Source of the DNA: an uncultured Treponema sp. | GTDB lineage: Bacteria; Spirochaetota; Spirochaetia; Treponematales; Treponemataceae | Assembly (NCBI RefSeq): GCF_946187725.1 | Contig: NZ_CAMHSK010000004.1 | Span: 62,001-126,000, forward strand | Length of the DNA stretch: 64,000 bases | Direction: 5' to 3' | Shown: positions 32,950-41,385 of the stretch, in pieces | Position numbering within the stretch: position 1 is the stretch's first letter | How the letters are laid out: every line of letters begins with the position of its first letter | Made by a program: the position numbers and the translations under genes | The notes under the pieces: model-generated | What the model was told of the DNA's origin: nothing | The model's database searches: none | What the model saw: the letters and a program-made list of their open reading frames with translations, nothing else

Positions 32950-33897
32950 TTACCAGCGGAATTCACCGGCCTGATATTTCTTCATGCGGTTCCTGACATC
33001 GTTCATACAGTCAAGAACTTTGCCCTTTGGAATGTTGCAGAAAATGTCTACAAGTTCTTTGTCAAGCTGTGTTCCCGCAACAAGCCTTAGCTCTGAAATC
33101 GCATTCTCGTATGGAAGAGAAGCGCGGTAAGAGCGTGACATTGTGATTGCGGAATAAGTGTCTGCAATAGCGAGAATCCGTGATGCGAGAGGAATTTCGT
33201 TTCCTTTCTTTTTATAATAGCCGTTTCCGTCCACGCGTTCATGGTGATATTTAATCCAATATGTGACTGTTGTGAATGAAGGAATCTTTGAGAAAATTGC
33301 CTCACAGATTTCAGGATGTCTTTGAATCAGTTCGCGTTCTTTTGGAAGAAGTTTGCCCTTTTTGGCGATTATGCTTCTTGGTACACCGAGTTTGCCGATA
33401 TCAAGAAAAAGGGCCGCATACTGAAGGTTGACCGGATTGATTTTAATTCGCTCAAATGGTGAAAGATGCTCGTATATGAGCATGCTGAGATTCTGAACAT
33501 GAAGAGAGTGACCGTCAAGATTTTCGTCTCCAGCTTCGATTACTCCGACCAGAGTTTCAAGGACTTCCATAGACCTGTCGCTCAGACCGTTCATTTGAAT
33601 GAATCCCCAGGTGAGCATGACCGTAAAAAGTGCGGCAAAAGTGATTTGCGGTATGCAAAATTGTTGGGCCAGATTTTCATTTGTGAGAATTACTGACGAT
33701 GCGAAAATAAAAGCGACTTCCGTAGTCAAAATGATGATGTTTGCCAGAAATTTTGTGCCGCTGTTATTGTAGAGTGCGTCATGCCGTATGTAGAGATAGA
33801 AAATACTGAGCAAAAAGTTGATAAGCATTAGCAGGATGCTTATGAGAATAAGATATTCGGAAACAACAATTGAATCGATAAAATTTAAGTGAACCAT
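32950..33897 (-). CDS. HD-GYP protein with a changed metal site
   Basis: 315 residues. Three membrane helices (about 15-120), then an HD-GYP domain (about 130-310). The usual HDIGK reads FLDIGKLGVP, so the metal-binding His is Leu; GYP reads GNGYYKKKGNEIPLASR. Other ligands remain: GHSLHV, RHPEICE, YHHERVDG, IADTYSAI. HD-GYP enzymes break c-di-GMP; loss of one ligand may lower or abolish activity. It starts three bases after the upstream diguanylate cyclase ends and precedes the solute-binding lipoprotein by 35 bp. Confidence 0.8.
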   Translation of the reverse strand: MVHLNFIDSIVVSEYLILISILLMLINFLLSIFYLYIRHDALYNNSGTKFLANIIILTTEVAFIFASSVILTNENLAQQFCIPQITFAALFTVMLTWGFIQMNGLSDRSMEVLETLVGVIEAGDENLDGHSLHVQNLSMLIYEHLSPFERIKINPVNLQYAALFLDIGKLGVPRSIIAKKGKLLPKERELIQRHPEICEAIFSKIPSFTTVTYWIKYHHERVDGNGYYKKKGNEIPLASRILAIADTYSAITMSRSYRASLPYENAISELRLVAGTQLDKELVDIFCNIPKGKVLDCMNDVRNRMKKYQAGEFRW

Positions 33898-33899
33898 AA

Positions 33900-35072
33900 T
33901 TATGCGTCTCCTGGAACTGACTCCGAGCTGAAGTGAATCTGGTTTTTTCCAGAGCGCTTTGACTCGTAAAGAGCTTCATCGGCACGCTTATAGGCATTGT
34001 CTATGTCCCTGTCATTTGCTGCTAGTTCAGTGACACCGAATGAAGCGTGAATTCCTTCGAGTCCGTCAAATCTTACTGCATTGAGCGAGTCCAACACACT
34101 TTGCAAGAGTTCCCGTACTTCAGTCTGTGATTTTTTGCCGCGAAGGAAGAGAATGAATTCATCGCCACCGAGACGGCCTGCAAGACTTCGGAAATTGTTT
34201 AACTCCCATTTTGAGATTTCCATGCGCTCTTTGTCATCGATACCAAGGCCAAGGGCTTGAATGAGCGTTTTTCCGACAGTCTGGATTACTTTGTCGCCCA
34301 TCTGATGACCGAGATTGTCGTTAATCTGCTTGAATTCGTCCAAATCGAGAATGCAGAGAGCCATGTATTCATCTGTTTTCTGACGAAGAATTTCTGCTGT
34401 GATTGAGAAAAAGCGGCCTCGGTTCAAGAGTGAAGTGAGCGCATCAAAACTAGATTTAATTTCAAGTTCTTTTTGAATTTGAAGGTCTTTCTGATAAAGG
34501 ATGAACTGTGCGACCCGCGTTCGCTGGAAAGTGTAGTGCAGCGTGACTGCGAGCGTAAAAACGACCATTACATTGTAAGTGTCGTGGTATGCGATGGAAA
34601 AAGTCTTAAAAAGGTAAGAAGTAGTAAGAAAAAACGAGATACCAACAATCGCAATTAAAATCATTATGTACATCCTTCCGATATATGAAAGGGAAGTGAG
34701 CGTAAGAACGATGAGCATCATGGTCGCTGGCATGTACGGCTGTGCTACGGAACTTAAAATGCCGTAGATAAAAAACATTGAAATACTTGCAAAAACAGCA
34801 AGATAATTGTGCTTTTCAACGGATTTTGGAAATACAATAAGCCAGATGTCAAAAGCAAGGCTCAGCATGGCAAATGAAAAGTAGAACGGCACTCTTTCCT
34901 GACTGACTCCGAAGAGATTGAGAAAAGAAAACACGATATAGAGCAAATTGATGAAGAAAAACCATGTTGTCAAAATCGTGATGTGCTTTCTGTTTGTACT
35001 ACGGATTAAACCAGAACATTCTTTGTACGATTCTTTTGTGTAACCGTAATAGTTGAAGCTTCGTTTCGTCAT
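33900..35072 (-). CDS. Diguanylate cyclase with multi-helix membrane sensor
   Basis: 390 residues from ATG 35072; an in-frame TTG lies 18 bases upstream. Six to seven hydrophobic helices fill residues 25-190, then a GGDEF domain with DALTSLLNRGRFF and GRLGGDEFILFLRGK. The domain carries a longer loop before the signature (DDKERMEISKWELNN). No RxxD inhibitory site. It opens an operon: cyclase, HD-GYP protein, solute-binding lipoprotein, a make-and-break pair for c-di-GMP tied to a binding protein. Confidence 0.86.
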   Translation of the reverse strand: MTKRSFNYYGYTKESYKECSGLIRSTNRKHITILTTWFFFINLLYIVFSFLNLFGVSQERVPFYFSFAMLSLAFDIWLIVFPKSVEKHNYLAVFASISMFFIYGILSSVAQPYMPATMMLIVLTLTSLSYIGRMYIMILIAIVGISFFLTTSYLFKTFSIAYHDTYNVMVVFTLAVTLHYTFQRTRVAQFILYQKDLQIQKELEIKSSFDALTSLLNRGRFFSITAEILRQKTDEYMALCILDLDEFKQINDNLGHQMGDKVIQTVGKTLIQALGLGIDDKERMEISKWELNNFRSLAGRLGGDEFILFLRGKKSQTEVRELLQSVLDSLNAVRFDGLEGIHASFGVTELAANDRDIDNAYKRADEALYESKRSGKNQIHFSSESVPGDA

Positions 35073-35207
35073 ATTACCGTTTCCTCTCAAAGTATTTTAT
35101 ATATTGTAAATGCAAAAATCTAAAACCGCAAATTTATTCGTTTTTGATTTCAAAAAAATTGAGATTTTGGAGATTTATGTTATAATGCTCGAAATGGAGA
35201 TTAAGAT

Positions 35208-35744
35208 ATGGAAAACAATCAAAAAACTGCATTTGCAGAACAGCAGCGCAAAATCGGCAAAATCATGTGCATTCTGATGGGCGTGAGTTTGAGCTTTTTT
35301 CTTTCATTAATAGGGCTGCTTTCTTCGGGGCATTTTGAGATTAAAGCGTGGATTTTGAGCTTTGTACTCAGCACGGCTCTTAGCTTTTTGATTGGATTGT
35401 GTCTGCCTGTCCGTAAGACTTCGCTCGCTGTTTGTGCTTCTTTGGGATTAAAAGAACGCACTCTGCCTTTTCATTGCATGGATTCTTTGATTTCTGATAT
35501 TTTTTACACACCGCTGATTACGCTTTTGATGGTCGCGCTTGCATTTATGGGAGCAAAGCGTGGAATTGCTGAGGCCGTCTCTCATGGTGCATCAGCCGAT
35601 TCTCTTCCACAGATTCAGTTTTTGCCGATGTTCCTGCATGGCCTTTTGATTTCGATGATTGCCGGATTTGTGCTGATTTTCGTTCTTCAGCCGCTTTTCC
35701 TAAAAATCCTTCTGAGAAAGAATTTGAAAAAATCAGCTGATTAA
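35208..35744 (+). CDS. Small four-helix membrane protein, unknown
   Basis: 178 residues with four hydrophobic helices (about 18-40, 47-70, 98-115, 138-165) and a basic C-terminus (LLRKNLKKSAD). No family is recognised with confidence; the overall form resembles DUF2798-like proteins. GGAG lies upstream. Its stop overlaps the stop of the convergent GGDEF gene by four bases, leaving no room for a separate terminator. Confidence 0.6.
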   Translation: MENNQKTAFAEQQRKIGKIMCILMGVSLSFFLSLIGLLSSGHFEIKAWILSFVLSTALSFLIGLCLPVRKTSLAVCASLGLKERTLPFHCMDSLISDIFYTPLITLLMVALAFMGAKRGIAEAVSHGASADSLPQIQFLPMFLHGLLISMIAGFVLIFVLQPLFLKILLRKNLKKSAD

Positions 35745-37129
35745 AGTTCCCGGATATTTCTGCGCATTTCAGCGTGCTGCCTGTAGAATTCTTCTTTTTC
35801 TTTGTACATTTGCTCGTCGGCAAGGTGCATTGCAAGCCGGAGATTTTCTCCGTACATGTCCCAATGAGAGCCGACAGCAAGACAAACCGGTGAACCATAG
35901 ACAGTTTTTGCCTTTAATTCAAGAACCTTTCTGACGAATTCTGATTCATCGCAGGCCGGACAGATTACAACGAATTCGTCACCACCTGCACGATAAATTT
36001 CATAGTTCTTAAAGACCTGCTTAATGATTTGTGCCGCCGATTTGATGAGGTTGTCACCCGCTTCGTGACCTTTATTGTCGTTAATCTGCTTGAGACCGTT
36101 TAAATCGGCGAAGACTACACCAAATGGTGGTACAACAAGCTGTTCTTTTGTGACGAATAAATCAACCCGCGTATTCATTGCGTTGCGGTTTCGGACACCA
36201 GTAAGAATGTCAGTGTTGCTTAAAAGTTCGAGCTTTTTCATGAGATAATGACTTGCAATTTCTGACGAGATAAAAAATGCCGTCAAATCAATCACTTCCT
36301 GTATTTCAAGAAGTTTACTTGTGTCAAAATTGGTGATGAAAATGTAACCGATGATTTTTTTAGACTGTTTGAGCGGATAAAGAATCAAATTTTTGACATC
36401 GGATGCTTTGAGCGATTCTACCCAGATGGGATTTCTTTCGTTGAGAAGCTGCATGTCGTGCTCATCCTTGACGACTACGCCAAAAGTGTTGCCGATAGTT
36501 TCTTCCCATGAATTTACGACTTCGTAAGTCAGGTGTTTTTCGTAATTTCGAACTTTTCCTTCGCGGTCACGGAATTTTTCTGCAAGAACCTCATATTTTT
36601 CGTTGATTCTGTCCAATGTAAGGAGAACACAGCAGAATGATTCTGCTTTTTGCTGAATTTCCGCGATGACATCATTTATGCTTGTTTGAAAATCATCTTC
36701 TCCGCGAAGGGCAACGCAGCTTTTGATGACCGAAGCGGCCGTTTGTGCTGAAACCTGAGAGAAAATTTCGGGGTTTACATTTCGGGTTTGTTCAAGGAAA
36801 AATGCACAGTAACCGATTTCTTCATTTCCGCCCTCAATTGGAATGAGCGTGAGCACGGACCAGCAGTGAAGCCCCGGTGTTTCTAGATAAGTGTTCAGTT
36901 TTTGCTTTTTGAACGCGCAACGATAACAATAATCTTCGAACAGAAGTTCTTTTGGCACGAGTTCAGAGTAAATCATGTTGTCCCTGTAGCGTGCGACACC
37001 CATTGCTGATTTGTAGATGTCATTTGATTTTACGATGCGGATTTCGCCGGGATGTCCAGTAGATGATTTTTTAACAGATAGAACTGCACAGGAGACGGAA
37101 AATGTATTGACGAAGCTCTGAAAGTCCAT
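35741..37129 (-). CDS. Soluble GAF-GGDEF diguanylate cyclase
   Basis: 462 residues, no membrane helix. Residues 1-290 hold a sensory part with a GAF-like region (about 150-290, ASDVKNLILYPLKQSKKIIG), followed by GGDEF with DILTGVRNRNAM and YRAGGDEFVVICPA. Several cysteines in the N-terminal part (YCYRCAFKKQK) could bind a metal or cofactor. Active-site motif intact, inhibitory site absent. It stands alone between the membrane protein and lrgB. Confidence 0.85.
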   Translation of the reverse strand: MDFQSFVNTFSVSCAVLSVKKSSTGHPGEIRIVKSNDIYKSAMGVARYRDNMIYSELVPKELLFEDYCYRCAFKKQKLNTYLETPGLHCWSVLTLIPIEGGNEEIGYCAFFLEQTRNVNPEIFSQVSAQTAASVIKSCVALRGEDDFQTSINDVIAEIQQKAESFCCVLLTLDRINEKYEVLAEKFRDREGKVRNYEKHLTYEVVNSWEETIGNTFGVVVKDEHDMQLLNERNPIWVESLKASDVKNLILYPLKQSKKIIGYIFITNFDTSKLLEIQEVIDLTAFFISSEIASHYLMKKLELLSNTDILTGVRNRNAMNTRVDLFVTKEQLVVPPFGVVFADLNGLKQINDNKGHEAGDNLIKSAAQIIKQVFKNYEIYRAGGDEFVVICPACDESEFVRKVLELKAKTVYGSPVCLAVGSHWDMYGENLRLAMHLADEQMYKEKEEFYRQHAEMRRNIREL

Positions 37130-37167
37130 TTCTTAATGATAAAACGGAATTTCATTTTTTGCAAACC

Positions 37168-37869
37168 TTAAATCAGATTTACGAAGAAAGGCATAATTAC
37201 TACTGTGAGGACTCCGCATACTGCGATTGAAAGGCCGCTCATTGCTCCCTGGACTTCGCCCATTTCAAAGGCTTTTGCTGTTCCCATTGCGTGACCGCTG
37301 GTTCCGCAGGCAAGACCGCAGGCTACAGGCTCTTTGATTCTGAACAGCTTACAGAAAATGATTCCGAAGATGTTCGCAAGATTACCGGCGATTGAAATCA
37401 AAAGGATTGTAACAGATTCGATTCCGCCGTTCTGATTTGACAGTGCAATGCCAATTGGTGTGGTGATTGATTTTGGGAGCAGTGAAACATATTCCGTGTG
37501 ACCGATTTTGAAAAACCAGCACATTCCGAAGATGAAAAATCCGTTCGCAAGAATCCCGCTCAAAATTCCAAGGATGATTGCAAGGGCATTTTCTTTGAGC
37601 TTTGAAAACTGGCGGTAAAGAGGAATCGCGAGCGCAACAGTGCACGGAGTCATTAAATAGTAGAGAAATTTTGCTCCCTCAAGATATTTTTCGTATGGAA
37701 TCTTAAAAATGACCAGAAAAATGATTATGAAGGTGCATGAAACAAGCAAAGGTGCGAAAAGGACAAATTTCGTCTTTTTATAGATTAAATCTGCAATCCA
37801 GAAGCAGACAAGCGAAATGAAGAGTCCGAAAGAAGTTGAATTGGTCAAAAAATCAGAAACCGAGTCCAT
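37168..37869 (-). CDS. lrgB: LrgB/CidB-family membrane protein
   Basis: 233 residues, about seven helices. Signatures: PKSITTPIGIALSNQNGG and ACGLACGTSGHAMGTAKAFE. LrgA/LrgB proteins form a murein-hydrolase-related holin-like pair; in some organisms (PlsAB-type) they export glycolate or take up pyruvate. It lies 31 bp downstream of lrgA in an operon with the PurF paralogue. Confidence 0.9.
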   Translation of the reverse strand: MDSVSDFLTNSTSFGLFISLVCFWIADLIYKKTKFVLFAPLLVSCTFIIIFLVIFKIPYEKYLEGAKFLYYLMTPCTVALAIPLYRQFSKLKENALAIILGILSGILANGFFIFGMCWFFKIGHTEYVSLLPKSITTPIGIALSNQNGGIESVTILLISIAGNLANIFGIIFCKLFRIKEPVACGLACGTSGHAMGTAKAFEMGEVQGAMSGLSIAVCGVLTVVIMPFFVNLI

Positions 37870-37900
37870 ATAATTACCTTATTTAACCACAGATGAATTT

Positions 37901-38275
37901 CTAATCCGTGTTTTTCTTGTCCTTTGATTTTTTCAAAAGCCGAATCACAAGCTGAGTGACATGCCCGGTCACAAAGAACACGACCATCGTTCCCAAAATC
38001 CCGATAATCAGGAACTGAAGCCACCAGACTTTTAGAATATCCCATGCAAGAATCAGGCCGACCGTAGACGGAATAAACAAAAGCGGCATGATTGAAAGAA
38101 TGCTGTCAGAAACCTGTTCCACTTCAGACAGCGGCATAATCTTGAACTGCAAGGCACAGAACATGAGCACAAGTCCGTAAATGCTTGCAGGCACCGGAAG
38201 CGGTATGACCGCATGGAGAATCTCACCGATAAAACAAGTGATGACCAAAATACAAAATTGTTTGACGAGTCTCAT
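37901..38275 (-). CDS. lrgA: LrgA/CidA-family holin-like protein
   Basis: 124 residues, four helices. ILHAVIPLPVPASIYGLVLMF and LLFIPSTVGLI are family hallmarks. The ATG overlaps the stop of the upstream PurF-like gene by four bases (ATGA), so it is translationally coupled to it. It works with LrgB in envelope or small-acid transport. Confidence 0.9.
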   Translation of the reverse strand: MRLVKQFCILVITCFIGEILHAVIPLPVPASIYGLVLMFCALQFKIMPLSEVEQVSDSILSIMPLLFIPSTVGLILAWDILKVWWLQFLIIGILGTMVVFFVTGHVTQLVIRLLKKSKDKKNTD

Positions 38276-39705
38276 TCTCTACCATTCCAGCAATAAGTGC
38301 ACAGCTTTTCGTGGGGAAGGCCGGTGCTGTTTAGCATGTCGTCCAGACGGTGGAAGCGAAGTGTGGTAAAGTGAAGCTGCTTTCGGATTTCTTCCTGCAT
38401 TTTTGCGTATTCAGGGGTGTCCGGGTCGCAGTATTTTGCCAGAGTTTCAGCGCTTACATTGTCGCCCTCAAACTGTTTTACGACGCGGCGTGCAATCAAA
38501 TCCATTTCGCTTTTTGAACGTGAGAAATTGAGGTATTTGCAGCCGAACATGATTGGCGGACAAGCCGGTCGCACATGAACTTCCTTTGCACCAGACTGAT
38601 ACAAAAAGTCCGTGGTTTCGCGAAGCTGAGTTCCGCGCACGATTGAGTCATCAATCAGCAAAATGCTCTTGTTTTTAATCAGCTGCTGAACCGGAATCAA
38701 CTTCATGTGTGCAATTAAATTTCGCTGTTCCTGGTTTGTCGGCATGAACGAGCGTGGCCATGTCGGAGTGTATTTGATGAATGGTCTTGTAAACGGAATT
38801 CCTGCCTCGTTTGCATAACCGACTGCATGTGCCGTGCCCGAATCCGGAACACCTGCCGCACAGTCCGGGTGAATATTGTCATCCTTGTCGCGCATGGCAA
38901 GATATTTTCCGCAGTTATAGCGCATTGCCTCAACATTTACGCCCTCATAACAGGCCGTCGGATAGCCGTAATAAATCCACAGGAAGGTGCAGATTTTCAT
39001 TTCTTTTTGTGGTTCCTGCAAAACTTCGTAGCGGTCAGAAGTGACATAAACGATTTCGGCCGGACCAAGTTCATGCAAATCCTTGTAGCCAAGATTGATG
39101 TAGGCAAAACTTTCAAAACTAAGGCAGTGTGCAAGAATCGAGCCTTTTACATCCTTTTTGATTCCGACTTGAAGAGGTGTGCGCCCCATTTTATCTCTTG
39201 CACCGTAAATGCCATCAGGAGTGGCAACGAGCATCGTGATTGAGCCTTGGATTTTTGACTGAACATATCGGATTCCATCAAGGATTGTTTTTTGTGTGTT
39301 CATCAGGGCGAGAATAAGCTCTGTCTGGTTGATTTCGCCGCCGCTCATTTCAAGGAAAGAGCCGCCATTATCCAAAAGTTCTTTTACAAGTTCATCCTTA
39401 TTAGAGACAACTCCGACAGTTGTAACGGCAAAACTTCCGAGATGTGAGCGTGCCAAAAGCGGCTGCGGTTCATAGTCGGAAATACAGCCGATTCCGATGT
39501 GACCGTCCATTACTTCAACATCGTTTTCAAATTTTGTTCGGAAAGGTGAATTCTGGATGTTGTGGATTGATCTGTGGAATTTATTGTCGCTGCCCCATAC
39601 AGCAAGACCGCCGCGACGGGTGCCAAGATGTGAATGATAGTCAACGCCGAAAAACAAGTCCAAAGTACAGTTGCCTTTTGAAGCAACCCCGAAGATGCCG
39701 CCCAT
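38272..39705 (-). CDS. Amidophosphoribosyltransferase paralogue lacking the catalytic Cys
   Basis: 477 residues. The sequence begins MGGIFGVASKGN: in PurF the mature N-terminus is Cys-Gly-Ile-Phe, and that nucleophile is Gly here, with no propeptide. The rest of the glutaminase fold is kept (SHLGTRRGG), as is the phosphoribosyltransferase loop (ILLIDDSIVRGTQLRETTDF) and a Cys-rich tail (LCTYCWNG). A normal PurF is encoded at 47043. The protein may use free ammonia or serve another role. GGAG precedes the start. It heads an operon with lrgA and lrgB. Confidence 0.82.
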   Translation of the reverse strand: MGGIFGVASKGNCTLDLFFGVDYHSHLGTRRGGLAVWGSDNKFHRSIHNIQNSPFRTKFENDVEVMDGHIGIGCISDYEPQPLLARSHLGSFAVTTVGVVSNKDELVKELLDNGGSFLEMSGGEINQTELILALMNTQKTILDGIRYVQSKIQGSITMLVATPDGIYGARDKMGRTPLQVGIKKDVKGSILAHCLSFESFAYINLGYKDLHELGPAEIVYVTSDRYEVLQEPQKEMKICTFLWIYYGYPTACYEGVNVEAMRYNCGKYLAMRDKDDNIHPDCAAGVPDSGTAHAVGYANEAGIPFTRPFIKYTPTWPRSFMPTNQEQRNLIAHMKLIPVQQLIKNKSILLIDDSIVRGTQLRETTDFLYQSGAKEVHVRPACPPIMFGCKYLNFSRSKSEMDLIARRVVKQFEGDNVSAETLAKYCDPDTPEYAKMQEEIRKQLHFTTLRFHRLDDMLNSTGLPHEKLCTYCWNGRE

Positions 39706-39773
39706 TTTGAATCTCCTGATTTTTAAATATACATTAAATGTAACTTAATGCAAAATATAGCATAAAAATCAAT

Positions 39774-39802
39774 TTGAGTGAATCGGAATTATGATTTAGA
39801 AT
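39774..39802 (+). promoter_or_regulatory. Promoter giving a leaderless mRNA
   Basis: -35 TTGAGT (39774-39779), 17-base spacer, -10 TAGAAT (39797-39802). The ATG at 39809 begins seven bases after the -10 box, so the transcript should start at the start codon. Confidence 0.7.
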
Positions 39803-39808
39803 TAAGGT

Positions 39809-40951
39809 ATGAATAAGGAAAGCAAAAAATTTGATATTTGTGATTATATTGACTGGCGCGATGATTTGACCTTTGAAGTTTCGCCTTTTAATGAAGTTGA
39901 CGCGCTTATCTTCTGTCAGCTTTCATATTTGAATTTCTCGAATCTTGTACCAGCTTCGTTTGATTCTTCTATTAAACTGTCAGAATTGGCGAAGATTTTC
40001 TTTGCTTCCACTGATTTTGAATCCCGCTCTGATTTGGGTGTATTGATTGATAAAAAATCAATTGAACTTCTTAAAAAGGCCGGTGAATCGCTTCGTTTTG
40101 GCGATGTTGATGTCACTGCTTTTGTGAGCGAATACAATGCCGAAAAAGAAGAGCAGTTTTCCGCCGTCACCTTCGTTACAGGTGATTCAACAGTCCTTAA
40201 CAAGGGGCAGATTTTTGTCGCTTTCCGGGGCACGGATGATACGATTGTCGGCTGGAAAGAGGATTTCAATCTCGCTTTTCTTGATGAAGTTCCTGCACAG
40301 GCCGATGCCGCAGCTTATCTCGAAAACGCCTCTTCTGCATTCAAAAAATCTGAAATTTTTGTCGGCGGACATTCAAAGGGCGGAAATCTTGCAGTTTATG
40401 CTTCTGCGAGCCTGAACGAAAAGGCAAAAAAGAATCTCGTAAATGTATACAATTTTGACGGACCAGGCTTTTCTCAGAACGACCTTGATTCAGATAAATT
40501 CTTCTCAGTCAAATCAAAAATTCGCTCTGTTTTCCCGCAGTTTTCAATCATCGGTATGCTCTTCCATCATTATGATTCGTTCAAAATCGTTCTCAGTGAT
40601 GAAAAATTCTTGATGCAGCATAATCCGTTCTCATGGTTCGTAAAAGGCGTTCAGTTTGCAGAAAAAGACGAACTTGATTCAGGCAGTGAGCTTTTCTTCA
40701 AATCATTCAATAAGTGGTTCGAAGAAATTCAGCCCGAGCAGCGCGAGCAGTTTGTTGAGACGATTTTCGGTCTTCTTGATTCAACAAATGCTGTCTCTAA
40801 CACTGATTTGAGCAAGGACGCACTCAAAAACACTGGCAAAATCATAAAGGCATTTGCCCGGCTGGACAGTGAAATTCGCGACAGTGCGGTAAAACTTGCT
40901 GGTGATTTCGTAAAAACCGTGCTGGCGGTCAAGCGAGATGAACTTGAATAG
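39809..40951 (+). CDS. DUF2974 (Mbeg1-like) alpha/beta hydrolase
   Basis: 380 residues. The lipase-like nucleophile elbow is VGGHSKGGNLAVYAS; IFVAFRGTDDTIVGWKEDF and VNVYNFDGPGFSQ are typical of the DUF2974 / lipase class 3 family. No signal peptide, so cytoplasmic. Substrate unknown. The mRNA is probably leaderless. Confidence 0.82.
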   Translation: MNKESKKFDICDYIDWRDDLTFEVSPFNEVDALIFCQLSYLNFSNLVPASFDSSIKLSELAKIFFASTDFESRSDLGVLIDKKSIELLKKAGESLRFGDVDVTAFVSEYNAEKEEQFSAVTFVTGDSTVLNKGQIFVAFRGTDDTIVGWKEDFNLAFLDEVPAQADAAAYLENASSAFKKSEIFVGGHSKGGNLAVYASASLNEKAKKNLVNVYNFDGPGFSQNDLDSDKFFSVKSKIRSVFPQFSIIGMLFHHYDSFKIVLSDEKFLMQHNPFSWFVKGVQFAEKDELDSGSELFFKSFNKWFEEIQPEQREQFVETIFGLLDSTNAVSNTDLSKDALKNTGKIIKAFARLDSEIRDSAVKLAGDFVKTVLAVKRDELE

Positions 40952-40968
40952 CAGTCAATAAGCGGCTT

Positions 40969-40997
40969 TTGACTAAGAATGTGATTTCAGATAGAAT
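40969..40997 (+). promoter_or_regulatory. Strong promoter giving a (nearly) leaderless mRNA
   Basis: -35 TTGACT (40969-40974), 17-base spacer, -10 TAGAAT (40992-40997). The ATG at 41006 is nine bases from the -10 end, leaving zero to two untranslated bases. Confidence 0.75.
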
Positions 40998-41005
40998 TAT
41001 GAATT

Positions 41006-41275
41006 ATGAACGCGATTATTACTGTCGTTGGAAGCGACAAAGTTGGAATCATTGCGAAAGTGAGCGCACTTCTCGCAGAGCATAAAGTTAACATTGCTGA
41101 CATCACACAGACGATTCTTTCAGGCAATTTCGTTATGATGATGATGGTCTCTCTCGAAGAGTCTGACATTTCTATCGATGAACTTCGTTCCGTGCTTACA
41201 TCGGCAAGTGAAGAAATGGGTGTTGAAATCAATGTAATGGCAGAAAAGGTCTTCTCATCAATGCACAGAATTTAA
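41006..41275 (+). CDS. Single ACT-domain protein
   Basis: 89 residues, a whole ACT domain of the PF13740 type: MNAIITVVGSDKVGIIAKVS, then ALLAEHKVNIADITQTI. Such proteins bind amino acids or act as small regulators; they are often paired with a PFL-like DUF711 gene, which is not seen here. There is no SD; the promoter position implies leaderless translation. Confidence 0.88.
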   Translation: MNAIITVVGSDKVGIIAKVSALLAEHKVNIADITQTILSGNFVMMMMVSLEESDISIDELRSVLTSASEEMGVEINVMAEKVFSSMHRI

Positions 41276-41385
41276 TCAGATTTATATAAAAATAAGTCTG
41301 TTTTCTTTCTGTAAAACGCGGATTTCTTGCATTAAACTCTCCTTACAATTCCGTGTTTTGTCCAGGCGGATTTGTAAGGAACTAA

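Noticed and set aside
38181-39710. Plus-strand open frames opposite lrgA and the PurF paralogue.
   Set aside because: They lack SDs and protein-like composition and follow the coding strand's codon pattern in reverse.
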